From Duganella fentianensis (GTDB taxonomy: Bacteria; Pseudomonadota; Gammaproteobacteria; Burkholderiales; Burkholderiaceae_D), in NCBI RefSeq assembly GCF_009857835.1, contig NZ_WWCL01000001.1, positions 558,001 to 622,000 on the forward strand: 64,000 nt of DNA, given 5' to 3'. Positions 52,817-62,363 of this stretch are shown here, piece by piece. Under the pieces are notes generated by a model. That model did not search any database. It was given only the letters and a program-made list of their open reading frames with translations, and had not been told where the DNA came from. The stretch's first letter is position 1. The number at the start of each line of letters is the position of its first letter. The translations under genes were made by a program, and so were the position numbers.

Positions 52817-54883
52817 TCAGGGAGCGGCAGGGCGTTCAGCAATGCGCAGGTTTATCAGGCCCAGCCCCAGCGCGCGCGGGTCGTTGCCCTGACCTTGCGA
52901 TTGCGGAGTGGTGGGATGGGGTATGGTCAGTTGCAGGCGGCGCTGCTGGCCGTCCGTATCGAACTGCAGCGTGACATCCTGTTCGCTATCGCTGGCATTC
53001 AGGCGGAAGCTCTGCTGCTGGCTGCCGACGCGGGCAATCACAGTGGCGCCCACATTCGGTCCGTAAGCGTGGCCGCGCAGCTGGATGGTCAGGCGCTGTG
53101 GCAGCGGCTGGGCAAATTCCAGCTGCACCGTGTCGCCCAGGGTCCAGCTGCCCCAGTGTTCGGCATCACCGAGGCCGCTGCTGGCGGCCAGCACGTTGCG
53201 GTCCGGCTGTTTGAATTCTATGGTGTGCAGCAGCTTGCTGCGCGGCGGCAGGCGCAGCAGGCTATAGCCGGGGCCACTGCCTTGCACGGCCAGCTGGGCC
53301 GGCAGCGCGTGCTGGCCCACCACCAGCAGCCAGTCGCTATCGCCGGGCGCTTGCGTCAGGTCCAGCGGCGCACCGGGCTGCAGGCGCACCATGCCGACGT
53401 CGCGCTGGTCGACATGGAACATGGCACGGTAGATGCCCGGCACTTCGGCGCCGGCGATACTGAGGCTGGCCCGCTGGGCCGGCGTCAGTGCCTGATGGGC
53501 GTAGCGGCCGGCCAGATCATAAGGGCTGGGCTGTTCGGCGCGGCTCAGGATGGCGCGGGTCTGCAGCTCGCCGACGATGCAGTTGAGCGGAGTGAGCACC
53601 AGCAGAAAAGCCAGCAGGGCCAGACGGGGGCGGCTTACCCACAGCAGCAGCAGCGGCAGTTGCAGCCAGCCGACCCAGCGCATGGGCTGGCTCAGTTCCG
53701 GGCCATCGATGAACGAGGGATGGAAGTGGGCCGGCAGCCAGAACTGGGCCAGCAGCAGGGCTGCGGCCAGCGGCAGTGCGCACAGCAGGCGCACGTTGCG
53801 GCGCACTTCCGGCGCAGCCAGCAGACCGGCACTACTCAGCAGCATCAGGGGGAAGACAAAATCGTAGTAGCGCAGGTGCATGCGTTCACCTTCGCCGGCG
53901 GCGGCGCTGGCGATGGAGCCCGTGTAAGCCACCGTCATGGCCAGCGCCGCACCCAGCATCAGCACGGTGTACAGCGTCAGTCTGGCTGCGCCGGGGATGG
54001 CGGCGCGCTGGGCCGGACTGCAGGCCAGCGTCAGCATGGCGGCGATGGGCAGGGCATACATCAGCGCGAGTCCCAGCAGGTGGCCCTGCAGGCTATGCCA
54101 GGCAGCTGCCAGCACGGGCAGCAGATGGGCGAAGCCGCTGCTGTTGCTGGCATGGCCGCCATAGAAACTGCCCAGCAGACTCAGACCGGCTTTGCCGGCC
54201 AGCAGATAGCCCAGGCCCAGTTTGACCGCCAGCAGGCAGGCGACAGTGATGATGGCGCTGGCCGGCAGCAGCAGGGGCAGTACGCGCCAGCCACTGCGAC
54301 GCCAGCTGCAGTACCAGATGAAGGCCAGTAGTGCCGGGGTGAGGAACAGGGCGTGCACCTTGATCAGGCTGAGTGCCCCGAGCAGGGCGCCACCGAGCGC
54401 GGCGACGGCCAGATCGGGCCACTGGCCATGGCGCGCCAGCACGGCCCAGCTGAGCACACTGAAGCCGAAGAAGTAGCTCGCTTCCGGCATGAAGTAGACC
54501 GTGTAGCTATTGAACGGCGCCAGTACGGCCAGCAGTGCCAGCGCTGCTGCCAGCGGCGCGCTGCAATAGCGCCGCCCCGTCAGATACAGGAAGGGCACGG
54601 CGCCCACCAGCAGCACGGCATTGCCGATGCGGGTGCACTGCAGGAAGGAGTCGCCGCAGGCATTGGTCAGGCCGAACAGGGCCAGATACAGATAGGATGG
54701 CACGATGGCTTCGGCCAGCGGCTGCAGGCGGGCGTAGCTGCTGTAGCTCCATTCATCCATGAAGATCAGCGGATAAGCTGCCTGATTCCGCCAGATCAGA
54801 ATGAACAGCACCAGCAGCGCCAGCGCCGTGAGTAGCGGCGCGACGTGAGAAGGGGCCGGCGTAGTAGGGCGCAGGGCGGACAT
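52817..54883 (-). CDS. Large polytopic GT-C-like membrane protein
   Basis: 688 residues from ATG 54883 (GTG 54910 is an alternative; neither has a good ribosome-binding site). First helix then PLIFMDEWSYSSYARLQPL: an acidic first loop (DE) as in GT-C glycosyltransferases of the ArnT/PMT type. Roughly eleven more helices to about residue 420, then a C-terminal periplasmic domain (about 480-688) with beta-rich sequence. Probably uses a polyprenyl-phosphate sugar, possibly the one made by the adjacent GT2/GtrA pair; this is inferred. 100-nt gap upstream may hold a promoter. Confidence 0.7.
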   Translation of the reverse strand: MSALRPTTPAPSHVAPLLTALALLVLFILIWRNQAAYPLIFMDEWSYSSYARLQPLAEAIVPSYLYLALFGLTNACGDSFLQCTRIGNAVLLVGAVPFLYLTGRRYCSAPLAAALALLAVLAPFNSYTVYFMPEASYFFGFSVLSWAVLARHGQWPDLAVAALGGALLGALSLIKVHALFLTPALLAFIWYCSWRRSGWRVLPLLLPASAIITVACLLAVKLGLGYLLAGKAGLSLLGSFYGGHASNSSGFAHLLPVLAAAWHSLQGHLLGLALMYALPIAAMLTLACSPAQRAAIPGAARLTLYTVLMLGAALAMTVAYTGSIASAAAGEGERMHLRYYDFVFPLMLLSSAGLLAAPEVRRNVRLLCALPLAAALLLAQFWLPAHFHPSFIDGPELSQPMRWVGWLQLPLLLLWVSRPRLALLAFLLVLTPLNCIVGELQTRAILSRAEQPSPYDLAGRYAHQALTPAQRASLSIAGAEVPGIYRAMFHVDQRDVGMVRLQPGAPLDLTQAPGDSDWLLVVGQHALPAQLAVQGSGPGYSLLRLPPRSKLLHTIEFKQPDRNVLAASSGLGDAEHWGSWTLGDTVQLEFAQPLPQRLTIQLRGHAYGPNVGATVIARVGSQQQSFRLNASDSEQDVTLQFDTDGQQRRLQLTIPHPTTPQSQGQGNDPRALGLGLINLRIAERPAAP

Positions 54884-54984
54884 GAGAGAGCTGATTCGGT
54901 TACGGGACACTGTAAATTATACCAATATTATTTATAAACTAATTCCGGCGGCAGCCAGGGGCAGTAGTGCGCATTGCGGCCGCG

Positions 54985-55776
54985 CTAGCGGCTGGCGCGC
55001 CACTGCGCCAGATCCTGCTGCAACTGTTCCCAGCGGTAGAAACGCCGGTTTTCGTAGTACAGCGCGCCCTGATGGGGGCGCTGCTGCAGGCGCGCCAATG
55101 CCACGCCCTGTAACTGCTGCTCGCCGCGCAGCAGGTAGTGCAGCAGGACGAAGGGGAACAGCCCTATCCAGGTGTTGCGCTGGGACGGATACATCAGGCA
55201 TAGGCGCAGATGCTGCCAGCGCTGGCGCCATGGCAGGCGCTGGCGCGCCACTGCGCCGTTCTGTGCCAGCGGTGACAGCACGCGGAACAGGGGCGCAGGG
55301 CAGCCCAGCGCGTTGTACAGCGAATACTGGCGCACGCGTTCCAGCAGGCCATGGCGGGCGGCGATTTCGCAGGCGAGGGCATGCAGCGCATCGTGGTCGT
55401 GGTGGCCGCCTTCCCATGCCGTGACGTAGATGCTGTCTATGCTGTCGGCGCCACCGTGCTGTAGCTGGTCCGGCGCCTGCAGCAGCCATTGTTCCAGCCA
55501 CTGGCCGGCGTCGTGCAGCCGTTGCGGCAGGCTGGCATCGGCTATCGCCAGCTGGTCGCCGGCAAAGCTGACGGCGCTGGCTGCGACTCCCAGCCGCGCC
55601 AGCACGGCCAGCGATTCCTGATTGCGTTGCTGCGCCAGAGCGCCCTCACCACGGGTGAAATAGGCGCACTGCACCGCCAGCCCGCGCTGTACGCAGTCGG
55701 CGATGGCGGCATACACGCCGTATTCGTCGTCCTGATGGGCGAACAGGAACAGGGCACGCATAGGTTTAATAGGCAT
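54985..55776 (-). CDS. PIG-L family deacetylase
   Basis: 263 residues. N-terminal MRALFLFAHQDDEYGVYAA carries the zinc motif as HQDDE (residues 14-18; HPDDE in most members), and the third ligand comes from WEGGHHDHDALHALA. PIG-L enzymes remove acetyl groups from N-acetylglucosamine-like sugars or lipids. Start 55776 overlaps the GNAT gene by 11 nt; ATG 55761 is an alternative. In this locus it could deacetylate a sugar residue that the neighbouring GNAT re-acylates. Confidence 0.85.
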   Translation of the reverse strand: MPIKPMRALFLFAHQDDEYGVYAAIADCVQRGLAVQCAYFTRGEGALAQQRNQESLAVLARLGVAASAVSFAGDQLAIADASLPQRLHDAGQWLEQWLLQAPDQLQHGGADSIDSIYVTAWEGGHHDHDALHALACEIAARHGLLERVRQYSLYNALGCPAPLFRVLSPLAQNGAVARQRLPWRQRWQHLRLCLMYPSQRNTWIGLFPFVLLHYLLRGEQQLQGVALARLQQRPHQGALYYENRRFYRWEQLQQDLAQWRASR

Positions 55777-56620
55777 CGAAATCCAGGAAGCTGAAACGGA
55801 GGCGGGCCGGATCGAGCCGCGCTACCCGCGCCGACAGGGGCTTGAAGATCAGGTTCAGCGGCGAAGGGCGCAGGCGCTGGGGAATGCTGGCATAGTTCCA
55901 GTAAGAGCGTTCCGCGTCCGGCACCAGACCGATGAACAGGCGCGCGGGCGAAGTCCAGCCGGCGCTGGCCACCCCGGGCACTTCCGGTGCCTGGTCCAGC
56001 GTGGCGATGGCCGGCAGCATGGGACTGAGCGAGGGCGCAAAGAACTGCCAGTGCGCGCCGGCGGCGCGGCGCGTCACGGGATTATTCGGATTGGCGCAGC
56101 GCCATGCCAGCGCCGCGGCGCTCCAGTGACGTTCGAACGAAGGCTGGCGCGGGCTGTCCTTGCGCAGCAAGGGGCCCAGCCCCACGCGCGCTTCCAGCGG
56201 GCGCACCAGCTGGAAGCCCAGTTTGCGGATGAAGCCCGGCGTGCTGTTGGCATTGGCCACGCCATACACGGCATCGAAGCCCAGCGCAGTGGCGGCGTCG
56301 TAGCACATATGGGCCAGCTGGCTGAACAGGCCCTGGCCCTGATAGTCAGGATGGGTGGCGGTGTTCAGCGATAGCAGCACGCGGATCAGCTGTCCTTCGA
56401 AGCGGGCCTGTGCGGGCAGGCAGACATAGTGGGCCGCCAGCGTCTCGCCATCCCAGGCGTCGAAGCCGACCACGCGGCCATCCGGATTGGCGCGGTATAG
56501 CCATTCCAGATATTCGGTGGTGAAGCGGTCTGCGGCACCGGCGGGGAAGCAGGCGGTAAATAGCGCGCGATAGCGCTCCAGCGCAACAGGGGTGGTCTCG
56601 ACGTTGGCGAATGTAATCAC
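55766..56620 (-). CDS. GNAT family N-acyltransferase
   Basis: 284 residues. The acetyl-CoA-binding signature is in ATHPDYQGQGLFSQLAHMCYDAA (V/T-x-P-x-x-x-G-x-G-x-A/S type) after ALLSLNTA-like strands, and NANSTPGFIRKLGF follows as in other GNATs. N- and C-terminal extensions are typical of the polysaccharide-locus GNATs. The start overlaps the GtrA stop by 4 nt (ATGA). Probably acylates an amino sugar. Confidence 0.85.
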   Translation of the reverse strand: MITFANVETTPVALERYRALFTACFPAGAADRFTTEYLEWLYRANPDGRVVGFDAWDGETLAAHYVCLPAQARFEGQLIRVLLSLNTATHPDYQGQGLFSQLAHMCYDAATALGFDAVYGVANANSTPGFIRKLGFQLVRPLEARVGLGPLLRKDSPRQPSFERHWSAAALAWRCANPNNPVTRRAAGAHWQFFAPSLSPMLPAIATLDQAPEVPGVASAGWTSPARLFIGLVPDAERSYWNYASIPQRLRPSPLNLIFKPLSARVARLDPARLRFSFLDFDAY

Positions 56621-56985
56621 TTGAATATCCAGTGCTTGCTGAGCAGGAAACCATTAACAGCCACCACAGGCAGCGAAACGATCTTGCCGGCCAGTGGAGG
56701 AAAACCGAGGACGATGGCCAGATTGACCAGCGCTACCGTGATCATATAGTTGATTGCCACCACACAGAGAAAACGCAGGAAGCTGGCGCCCGATGTCAGG
56801 CGGCCGAACGTCACGCGGGCGTGGAAAGCGTAGTTGAGCAGCAGGCCGGCCAGAAAGCCGCCCGAAGTGGCCAGCAGCGCGCTGCAGCCCTGCCACAGCA
56901 GCAGCTGCATCAGGCCGACGTCGAGCGCGGCGCACAGCAGGCCGCCCAGCACGAAGATGGCGAACCGGGGACGGTGCTCAGTCAT
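56617..56985 (-). CDS. GtrA family membrane protein (second copy)
   Basis: 122 residues, four helices, with FAIFVLGGLLCAALDVGLMQ, LLNYAFHARVTFG and LLSKHWIFK, the GtrA hallmarks. Sequence differs clearly from the copy at 50.8 kb. Starts within the end of the GT2 gene (8-nt overlap), so the pair is translationally coupled. Likely sugar-phospholipid translocation. Confidence 0.87.
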   Translation of the reverse strand: MTEHRPRFAIFVLGGLLCAALDVGLMQLLLWQGCSALLATSGGFLAGLLLNYAFHARVTFGRLTSGASFLRFLCVVAINYMITVALVNLAIVLGFPPLAGKIVSLPVVAVNGFLLSKHWIFK

Positions 56986-58042
56986 GCTGCTGGCCTGCAT
57001 CGCTGTCCTGTCGTGGCGTGCTGTCCGTGTCGGCACTGGCTGGTGCTGTGGCAGTGCGCAGGGCGCGGCGGCGGAACAGCTTGCGCTGTAGCGGCTGGCG
57101 CGGCACGCTGGCGATGTCGTAGGCGAGGAAGGCCAGTACCAGCTGCACGCCCATCAGCAGCGGCATTGCGGCCAGCATCACGGTGCCGGCCGGCGTGCCC
57201 ACGCCGGCACGGGCCGAATCGGCCCAGTGCCAGATGCCGTAACCTAGGCCGGAGAGTATCATCAGCAAGCCCAGTGGCAGTTCGATCGAGGCCAGCGACA
57301 TATTGCGCAGGTAGTAGTTGTAGAACAGCCGCTTGATGAAGTTGCGCGCATGCTTGGCCATGAACTCGGTGACGATCTTGGAGATTTTCAGGTTGCTCAC
57401 TTCATCGCCGTACACGGCGTCCATCGGCACATCGGCCACCACGGCGTGCAGCGTATTCAGGCGGAACAGCATGTCCGTCTCGAAGAAATAGCGCTGGCTG
57501 ATCTTGTCGAAGGGCAGGTGGCGCGCTGCATTGGCGTGGATCGCCGTGTAGCCGTTGGTGGGGTCGAACAGATGCCAGTAGCCGGACGACAGTTTGGTCA
57601 GCAGCGACAGCACGGCATTGCCGAACAGGCGTACCGGCGGCATGGCGCCTATCTGTTCCAGATCGTAGAAGCGGTTGCCCTTGGTGTAGTCGGCTTCGCC
57701 GGCCAGTATCGGGCCGATGAAGTCGGGGATCAGCGCCGGATCCATCTGGCCATCGCCATCGATCTTGACCATGATGTCCATGCCATCGGCTATGGCGGCC
57801 CGATAGCCGGCCATGACGGCGCCGCCCACGCCGCAGTTGACGGCATTTTCCAGCACCACCACGCGCGCATCGCTGCACTGGCTGCGCACGAACTGGCCGG
57901 ACTGGTCGGGGCAGCGGTCGTCCACCACATAGATGCGTTCGACCTCGGGGCCGATGGCAGCGATCACGTCCAGAATATGGCGCGTGACCTTGTAGCTGGG
58001 GATGACGACAGCAATGCGGGCGTTGGCGTTGTGAGGTGACAT
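56978..58042 (-). CDS. GT2 glycosyltransferase (second copy)
   Basis: 354 residues. IAVVIPSYKVTRHILDVI, YVVDDRCPDQSGQ, VNCGVGGAVMAGYRAA and VKIDGDGQMDP (catalytic D-x-D) are canonical DPM1-like motifs; two helices near the C-terminus (about 255-275 and 290-315) follow, then a basic, Gln/Asp-rich tail. Expected to make a polyprenyl-phosphate sugar with the GtrA partner. Starts 17 nt after the triple glycosyltransferase gene. Confidence 0.9.
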   Translation of the reverse strand: MSPHNANARIAVVIPSYKVTRHILDVIAAIGPEVERIYVVDDRCPDQSGQFVRSQCSDARVVVLENAVNCGVGGAVMAGYRAAIADGMDIMVKIDGDGQMDPALIPDFIGPILAGEADYTKGNRFYDLEQIGAMPPVRLFGNAVLSLLTKLSSGYWHLFDPTNGYTAIHANAARHLPFDKISQRYFFETDMLFRLNTLHAVVADVPMDAVYGDEVSNLKISKIVTEFMAKHARNFIKRLFYNYYLRNMSLASIELPLGLLMILSGLGYGIWHWADSARAGVGTPAGTVMLAAMPLLMGVQLVLAFLAYDIASVPRQPLQRKLFRRRALRTATAPASADTDSTPRQDSDAGQQHD

Positions 58043-58059
58043 AGGCGTAGGGATGCTGG

Positions 58060-61000
58060 CTAGGTGTGGTCCGGATTTGCCGTGTCGGCAAACAGGATGT
58101 CGGTCAGGTTGCGGGCGTTGTCGGCCCAGGTGTGCCATGGCATGGCGCTGGAAGGTATGGTCTGGCCGGCAGCCTGCAGGCGCAGCCATTCCTGCACGGC
58201 GGCTGCCAGTGCGCTGCCGCTGCTGCCGGTGAAATACTGCGCATGGTCGCCGGCGATTTCGCGGAACACGGGGATGTCGCGCGTCAGCAGCGGCATATCG
58301 TGGCGCGCCGCTTCGATCAGCGGCAGGCCGAAGCCTTCGCCTTCGCTAGGGAATAGCAGGCAGGCGCAGTGCCGGTACACCTGTTCCAGATATTCGTCGC
58401 TGATGCCCTGCAGCCAGTGCAGGCGCTGGCCCAGTTGCGGATGGTTGCGCAGGCGTGCCATGATGGTCGGTATGGTGCGGCGCTGGTTGTCCGGCAGGCC
58501 TTTCCAGCCCTCGCCACCGACGATCACCAGCCGTACATCGACCCCGGCCGCCCACAGCTGTTCGAAGGCGTCCAGCGCCTGCAGATGGCCTTTGCGCGGT
58601 TCGATGGTGCCTACCATCAGGAAGCTGGGCACGGAGCGGATATCGGCCAGCACAGCTTGCGCATCATCGGGCAGGCCGGTACTGGGCATGGAGGCGGCAA
58701 TGTCGGCGCCGTGGTGCAGTACGGCGAACGCCGGTACGCTGCGTTGCGGCGCGTGCTGGCGCAGCCATGCGCGGGTTTCGTCGGCGACGGCGCCGCTGAT
58801 GCACAGCAGGCGGTCGCTATTGCTGGTGACGGTATGCAGCCATTTTTCGAACACATCGTCGACCCGGCCGGGGAAGAATTCCGGCCGCAGCACGGGCAGC
58901 AGATCGTGGATCAGGAAATTCACACTGACGCCGGCCGCACGCCAGCGCTGGTACAGGCCGGTGCGCGCTGCTTCTGTTACGGCACCGGGATAGAAATCGG
59001 GGCTGTAGAACACGTCGCCGGCACGCACTTTGACTTCTTCATCGACCACGCCATAGCTGTCGGTGCCGGCCAGCGTGTGCAGGTAGCGTCGTGCGTAGCA
59101 GTAGTGCCAGCGGCCGCCTTCATCGCTCAGGTACACGGGCAGTACCTGATAGCGCGTGCTGTGCTGGGCCAGCAGTTCGGCCAGCTGGGCGCGCACCACG
59201 CGCTGTATGCCCGTCTTCAGGTCTTCGCGCGCGATCGCCGACACATCGACCAGCAGCTGCGGGGCGATGCCGTCGGCCGCTACGCTGGTGTAGCAGTGGC
59301 CATGGACGGTGGCTTCCATCAGTTGCTGGGCGCTCTGCGCCCACGTCAGCCATGGCAGTGCACTCGATGGCGGCGCTTTGCCTGCTGCGTGCAGGGCCAG
59401 CCACTGTGCTATGGCGTCGGCCAGTGCCTGCGGCTCCTTGCCCTCGAAGTAGTAGGCGTGCTCGCCCGCCACTTCGCGGAATACGGGTATGCCGCGCGCA
59501 ATGATGGGCAGCTGGTGCTGGGCCGCTTCGATCAGCGGCAGGCCGAAGCCTTCGCCTTCCGACGGCGCCAGCAGGGCAGCGCAGCCCTGATACAGCTGCT
59601 GCAGCATTTGGTCGGATACGCCGGGCAGCCAGAACAGGCGCTGTTCGCGCTGCGGGTGGTCTTCCAGTTTCTTGGCCAGCGCATCGACCAGCCAGCCGTT
59701 CTTGCCGACGATGACCAGATTGACGGCCACGCCCTGCTGCCACAGCAGCTCCAGCGCGGCCAGCGTCTGTGCCTGACCCTTGCGCGGCTCCAGCGTGCCG
59801 ACCAGCAGCAGGGTCGGTGCCGCTTTCAGTGCCGCCAGCACCTTGTCGGCATTGTCAGGCAGACCGGTGCTCGGTGCGCTGGCATCGATGTCGGCGCCCA
59901 GATGGAAGTAGCTGAGTTTGAGCGGCGCCTGACGGCGGTTCGGCCGGGCCGCCAGCCAGGCGGCCAGTTCGTCCGAGACGGCGCGCGAGATGGTGACGAT
60001 GCCATCGGCCGCGTAGGTGATGGTGTCGAGGTAGTCGCTATAGTATTTCTCGGCGCCGTAGACAAAGCATTCGGGCCGCAGTACGGGTAGCAGGTCGTAC
60101 ACCACAAACCACACGGCCACGCCGTGGCGGCGCAGCGCCAGCAGTTGCGGCTCGTTCTGGGTGGTGCTGTTGGAGGCCAGATCGAGACCGAGGAACAGAT
60201 CACCGGGGCGGGCTTCGATCGGTGCGTCTTCCAGCTGGGGCGACTGCACACCCAGCATGGCCGTGGTGAAGCTGCGCGCATAGCGGTAGCTGCGGTTGCC
60301 GCCTTCGCCGTACACGGGTTCGACGCGGTAGCCTGCTGGTGGTGCCTTGATCAGGGCCAGCAGGATGCTGCGCACCACGCGCTGGATGCCGGTCTTGTGA
60401 TCCACCTGCACCAGCGCCGATATATCCACCAGCAGCTGGCGCGGTGCCATGGCAGGCTGGTTGGCCGCGATGGCACTGGCTGCGGCGATCAGCTGGGCTT
60501 CGTCGGCTGCCTTGCCGGGCAGGGCCGTCAAGGCCTCGAGCAGCTGGCGGTAGTGGCTGGCGCTGCTGGTACGGCTAATCTGTTCGATGGCCGCATGGTA
60601 CTGGCGGCCCACTTCGGCCGGTGCATGGTGCTGCTGTACATGGGCGCGGCCAGCGGCGGCCAGCGCGGCACGTTGTGCCGCGTCCGCATGCAGCCCGGCC
60701 AGTGCGGCACTGAGGGCGCTGTCGTCGAACAGGTCGGGCAGCTTGATCAGCACCTGGTCCGGCAGGGTGGCGGCGGCGCCGTGCGCGTTGATGATGGTGG
60801 GGACGCCATGCAGCAGGCAGTCCAGCACGGAGGCGGAAGTCTCGCCGCGCGTCTGGGTGCGCAATTGCACGGCGGTGTCGCTGGCGGCCAGATAGTGCTG
60901 GTAATCGTCGGCGCTGACAAAGCCGGTAATGCGGATGCTGGCGGCGCAGCTGGCGCTGGCGATGCGGTTTTGTAGTTCGGCGCCATACTGGCCGGCTTCG

Positions 61001-62361
61001 TTCTCGCCGACGAACACCAGCTGGCAGTTGGCCTGCTGTGCCAGCGGCGAAGCGAGGAATGCGTCGAGCAGGCGGTGATTCAGTTTGGTGGGGCCCAGCA
61101 TGCCGAAGCTGGTGACGAGGTAGCTGTCCTCGCTGATGCCCAGCTGCTGCCGCGCTGCGGCACGGTTCTGTTGCGGCGTGGCCTGTGCCAGCGCAGCCGG
61201 CAGGCCGCGCAGCAGCGGCAGGGTGTGCCACTGCCCGGCATAGCCGGCGCCATACCATTGCTGCGCCAGCGTGCGCGAGAAATCGGAATGGACGATTACG
61301 CCGCTGGCCTGATCGAGCACCGCCTTATTCGACGGCATGGCCCAGATGGATGGATTGTGGCCCAGTTCCTTGTGTGCCAGCAGGCCGTTGTGGCCGTGCG
61401 AGGCATACAGAGCCTGGAAATACGCCAGCGGCTGTACGCCGTCGCGCTGCATATTGTCGATCACGCCGCTGAGGAAGAAATCGTGCAGCACCACCATGCC
61501 CGGATACTGTTCCAGCAGGGGGAACATATACTGGTGCGCGTTGGAGTTGCCGAAATGGTAGAGCCGACGCGCAAAGCTTTCGGCACGGGCGGCAAACTGC
61601 GCGGGCGTGAGCAGCGGCAGGCGCTGGCCCAGCGCAGTGGCGGCCACGCCGGCGTGGGCCGCGTCCGAGACCACCAGCGTGATGTCGTAATAGGCTTCCA
61701 GTTCGGCGATCAGCTCGACGCTGTAATCGGCGATGCCGGATTTTTCCGGCGGCAGCGGCGAAATATAGGCCAGTGCCGGGCGGCTTATGGCAGTGCTGCT
61801 GGCGCCCGCGGGCTGGGCAGATTTTTCAGTGCGCCGCGCCAGTGCCGTCTCCAGCGTGGCCCACAGGGCTGGTGCCGCCTGCTCCGGCTGTTCGTAGACT
61901 TCATCGCGCAATACCAGTGCGGCGTCGCGCAGGCATTGCTGCTGGGCTTCCGGCAGTGTCTTTTCCTGCGTGCTGGCGGCCAGCGTGTAGACCATCAGCG
62001 CATTCTGCGGTGCGCTGCTGTACAGGGTGTCGTTGAGGGCCAGATCGAACAGGCCCGGTAGCAGGATAACGTCGGGATTCAGGCTGGCGAGAAAACCGTC
62101 GCGCACCAGCGGCGCGGCCTGCTGGGACCAGCCGCTGCCGGCCGGGGTGCGGTAGCTGCATAGCTGCACGGGCAGTGCGCTGAAGGCATGGCGCAGCGCA
62201 TCGATGCTGTCGCTCTGGCGTTCGTCGAGCGCGATGATCAGGCTGTGCGCCTGCGCGCGGCTGGCAGCGCTGCGCGCCATTGCCTGAGCCAGTCCGATGA
62301 TGGCTTGCGGGTTACGGGCCGCGCCGTTCTGGCAGGCTTGAAGATCGATAACCAGACGCAT
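58060..62361 (-). CDS. Triple-module GT4 glycosyltransferase, 1433 aa
   Basis: Starts MRLVIDLQACQNG. Three GT4 (GT-B fold) modules: the first (about 1-635) with YISPLPPEKSGIADYS near residue 200; the second (about 640-1025) beginning QLLVDISALVQVDHKTGIQ and containing SEGEGFGLPLIEAA near 937; the third (about 1030-1433) beginning QLLVDVSAIAREDLKTGIQ and containing SEGEGFGLPLIEAA near 1340. The second and third are clear tandem duplicates. Multi-domain GT4 enzymes such as WbdA polymerise or build the repeat of O-antigens. Likely cytoplasmic, acting on the lipid-linked glycan. 2 nt after the FkbM gene. Confidence 0.9.
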   Translation of the reverse strand: MRLVIDLQACQNGAARNPQAIIGLAQAMARSAASRAQAHSLIIALDERQSDSIDALRHAFSALPVQLCSYRTPAGSGWSQQAAPLVRDGFLASLNPDVILLPGLFDLALNDTLYSSAPQNALMVYTLAASTQEKTLPEAQQQCLRDAALVLRDEVYEQPEQAAPALWATLETALARRTEKSAQPAGASSTAISRPALAYISPLPPEKSGIADYSVELIAELEAYYDITLVVSDAAHAGVAATALGQRLPLLTPAQFAARAESFARRLYHFGNSNAHQYMFPLLEQYPGMVVLHDFFLSGVIDNMQRDGVQPLAYFQALYASHGHNGLLAHKELGHNPSIWAMPSNKAVLDQASGVIVHSDFSRTLAQQWYGAGYAGQWHTLPLLRGLPAALAQATPQQNRAAARQQLGISEDSYLVTSFGMLGPTKLNHRLLDAFLASPLAQQANCQLVFVGENEAGQYGAELQNRIASASCAASIRITGFVSADDYQHYLAASDTAVQLRTQTRGETSASVLDCLLHGVPTIINAHGAAATLPDQVLIKLPDLFDDSALSAALAGLHADAAQRAALAAAGRAHVQQHHAPAEVGRQYHAAIEQISRTSSASHYRQLLEALTALPGKAADEAQLIAAASAIAANQPAMAPRQLLVDISALVQVDHKTGIQRVVRSILLALIKAPPAGYRVEPVYGEGGNRSYRYARSFTTAMLGVQSPQLEDAPIEARPGDLFLGLDLASNSTTQNEPQLLALRRHGVAVWFVVYDLLPVLRPECFVYGAEKYYSDYLDTITYAADGIVTISRAVSDELAAWLAARPNRRQAPLKLSYFHLGADIDASAPSTGLPDNADKVLAALKAAPTLLLVGTLEPRKGQAQTLAALELLWQQGVAVNLVIVGKNGWLVDALAKKLEDHPQREQRLFWLPGVSDQMLQQLYQGCAALLAPSEGEGFGLPLIEAAQHQLPIIARGIPVFREVAGEHAYYFEGKEPQALADAIAQWLALHAAGKAPPSSALPWLTWAQSAQQLMEATVHGHCYTSVAADGIAPQLLVDVSAIAREDLKTGIQRVVRAQLAELLAQHSTRYQVLPVYLSDEGGRWHYCYARRYLHTLAGTDSYGVVDEEVKVRAGDVFYSPDFYPGAVTEAARTGLYQRWRAAGVSVNFLIHDLLPVLRPEFFPGRVDDVFEKWLHTVTSNSDRLLCISGAVADETRAWLRQHAPQRSVPAFAVLHHGADIAASMPSTGLPDDAQAVLADIRSVPSFLMVGTIEPRKGHLQALDAFEQLWAAGVDVRLVIVGGEGWKGLPDNQRRTIPTIMARLRNHPQLGQRLHWLQGISDEYLEQVYRHCACLLFPSEGEGFGLPLIEAARHDMPLLTRDIPVFREIAGDHAQYFTGSSGSALAAAVQEWLRLQAAGQTIPSSAMPWHTWADNARNLTDILFADTANPDHT

Positions 62362-62363
62362 AC

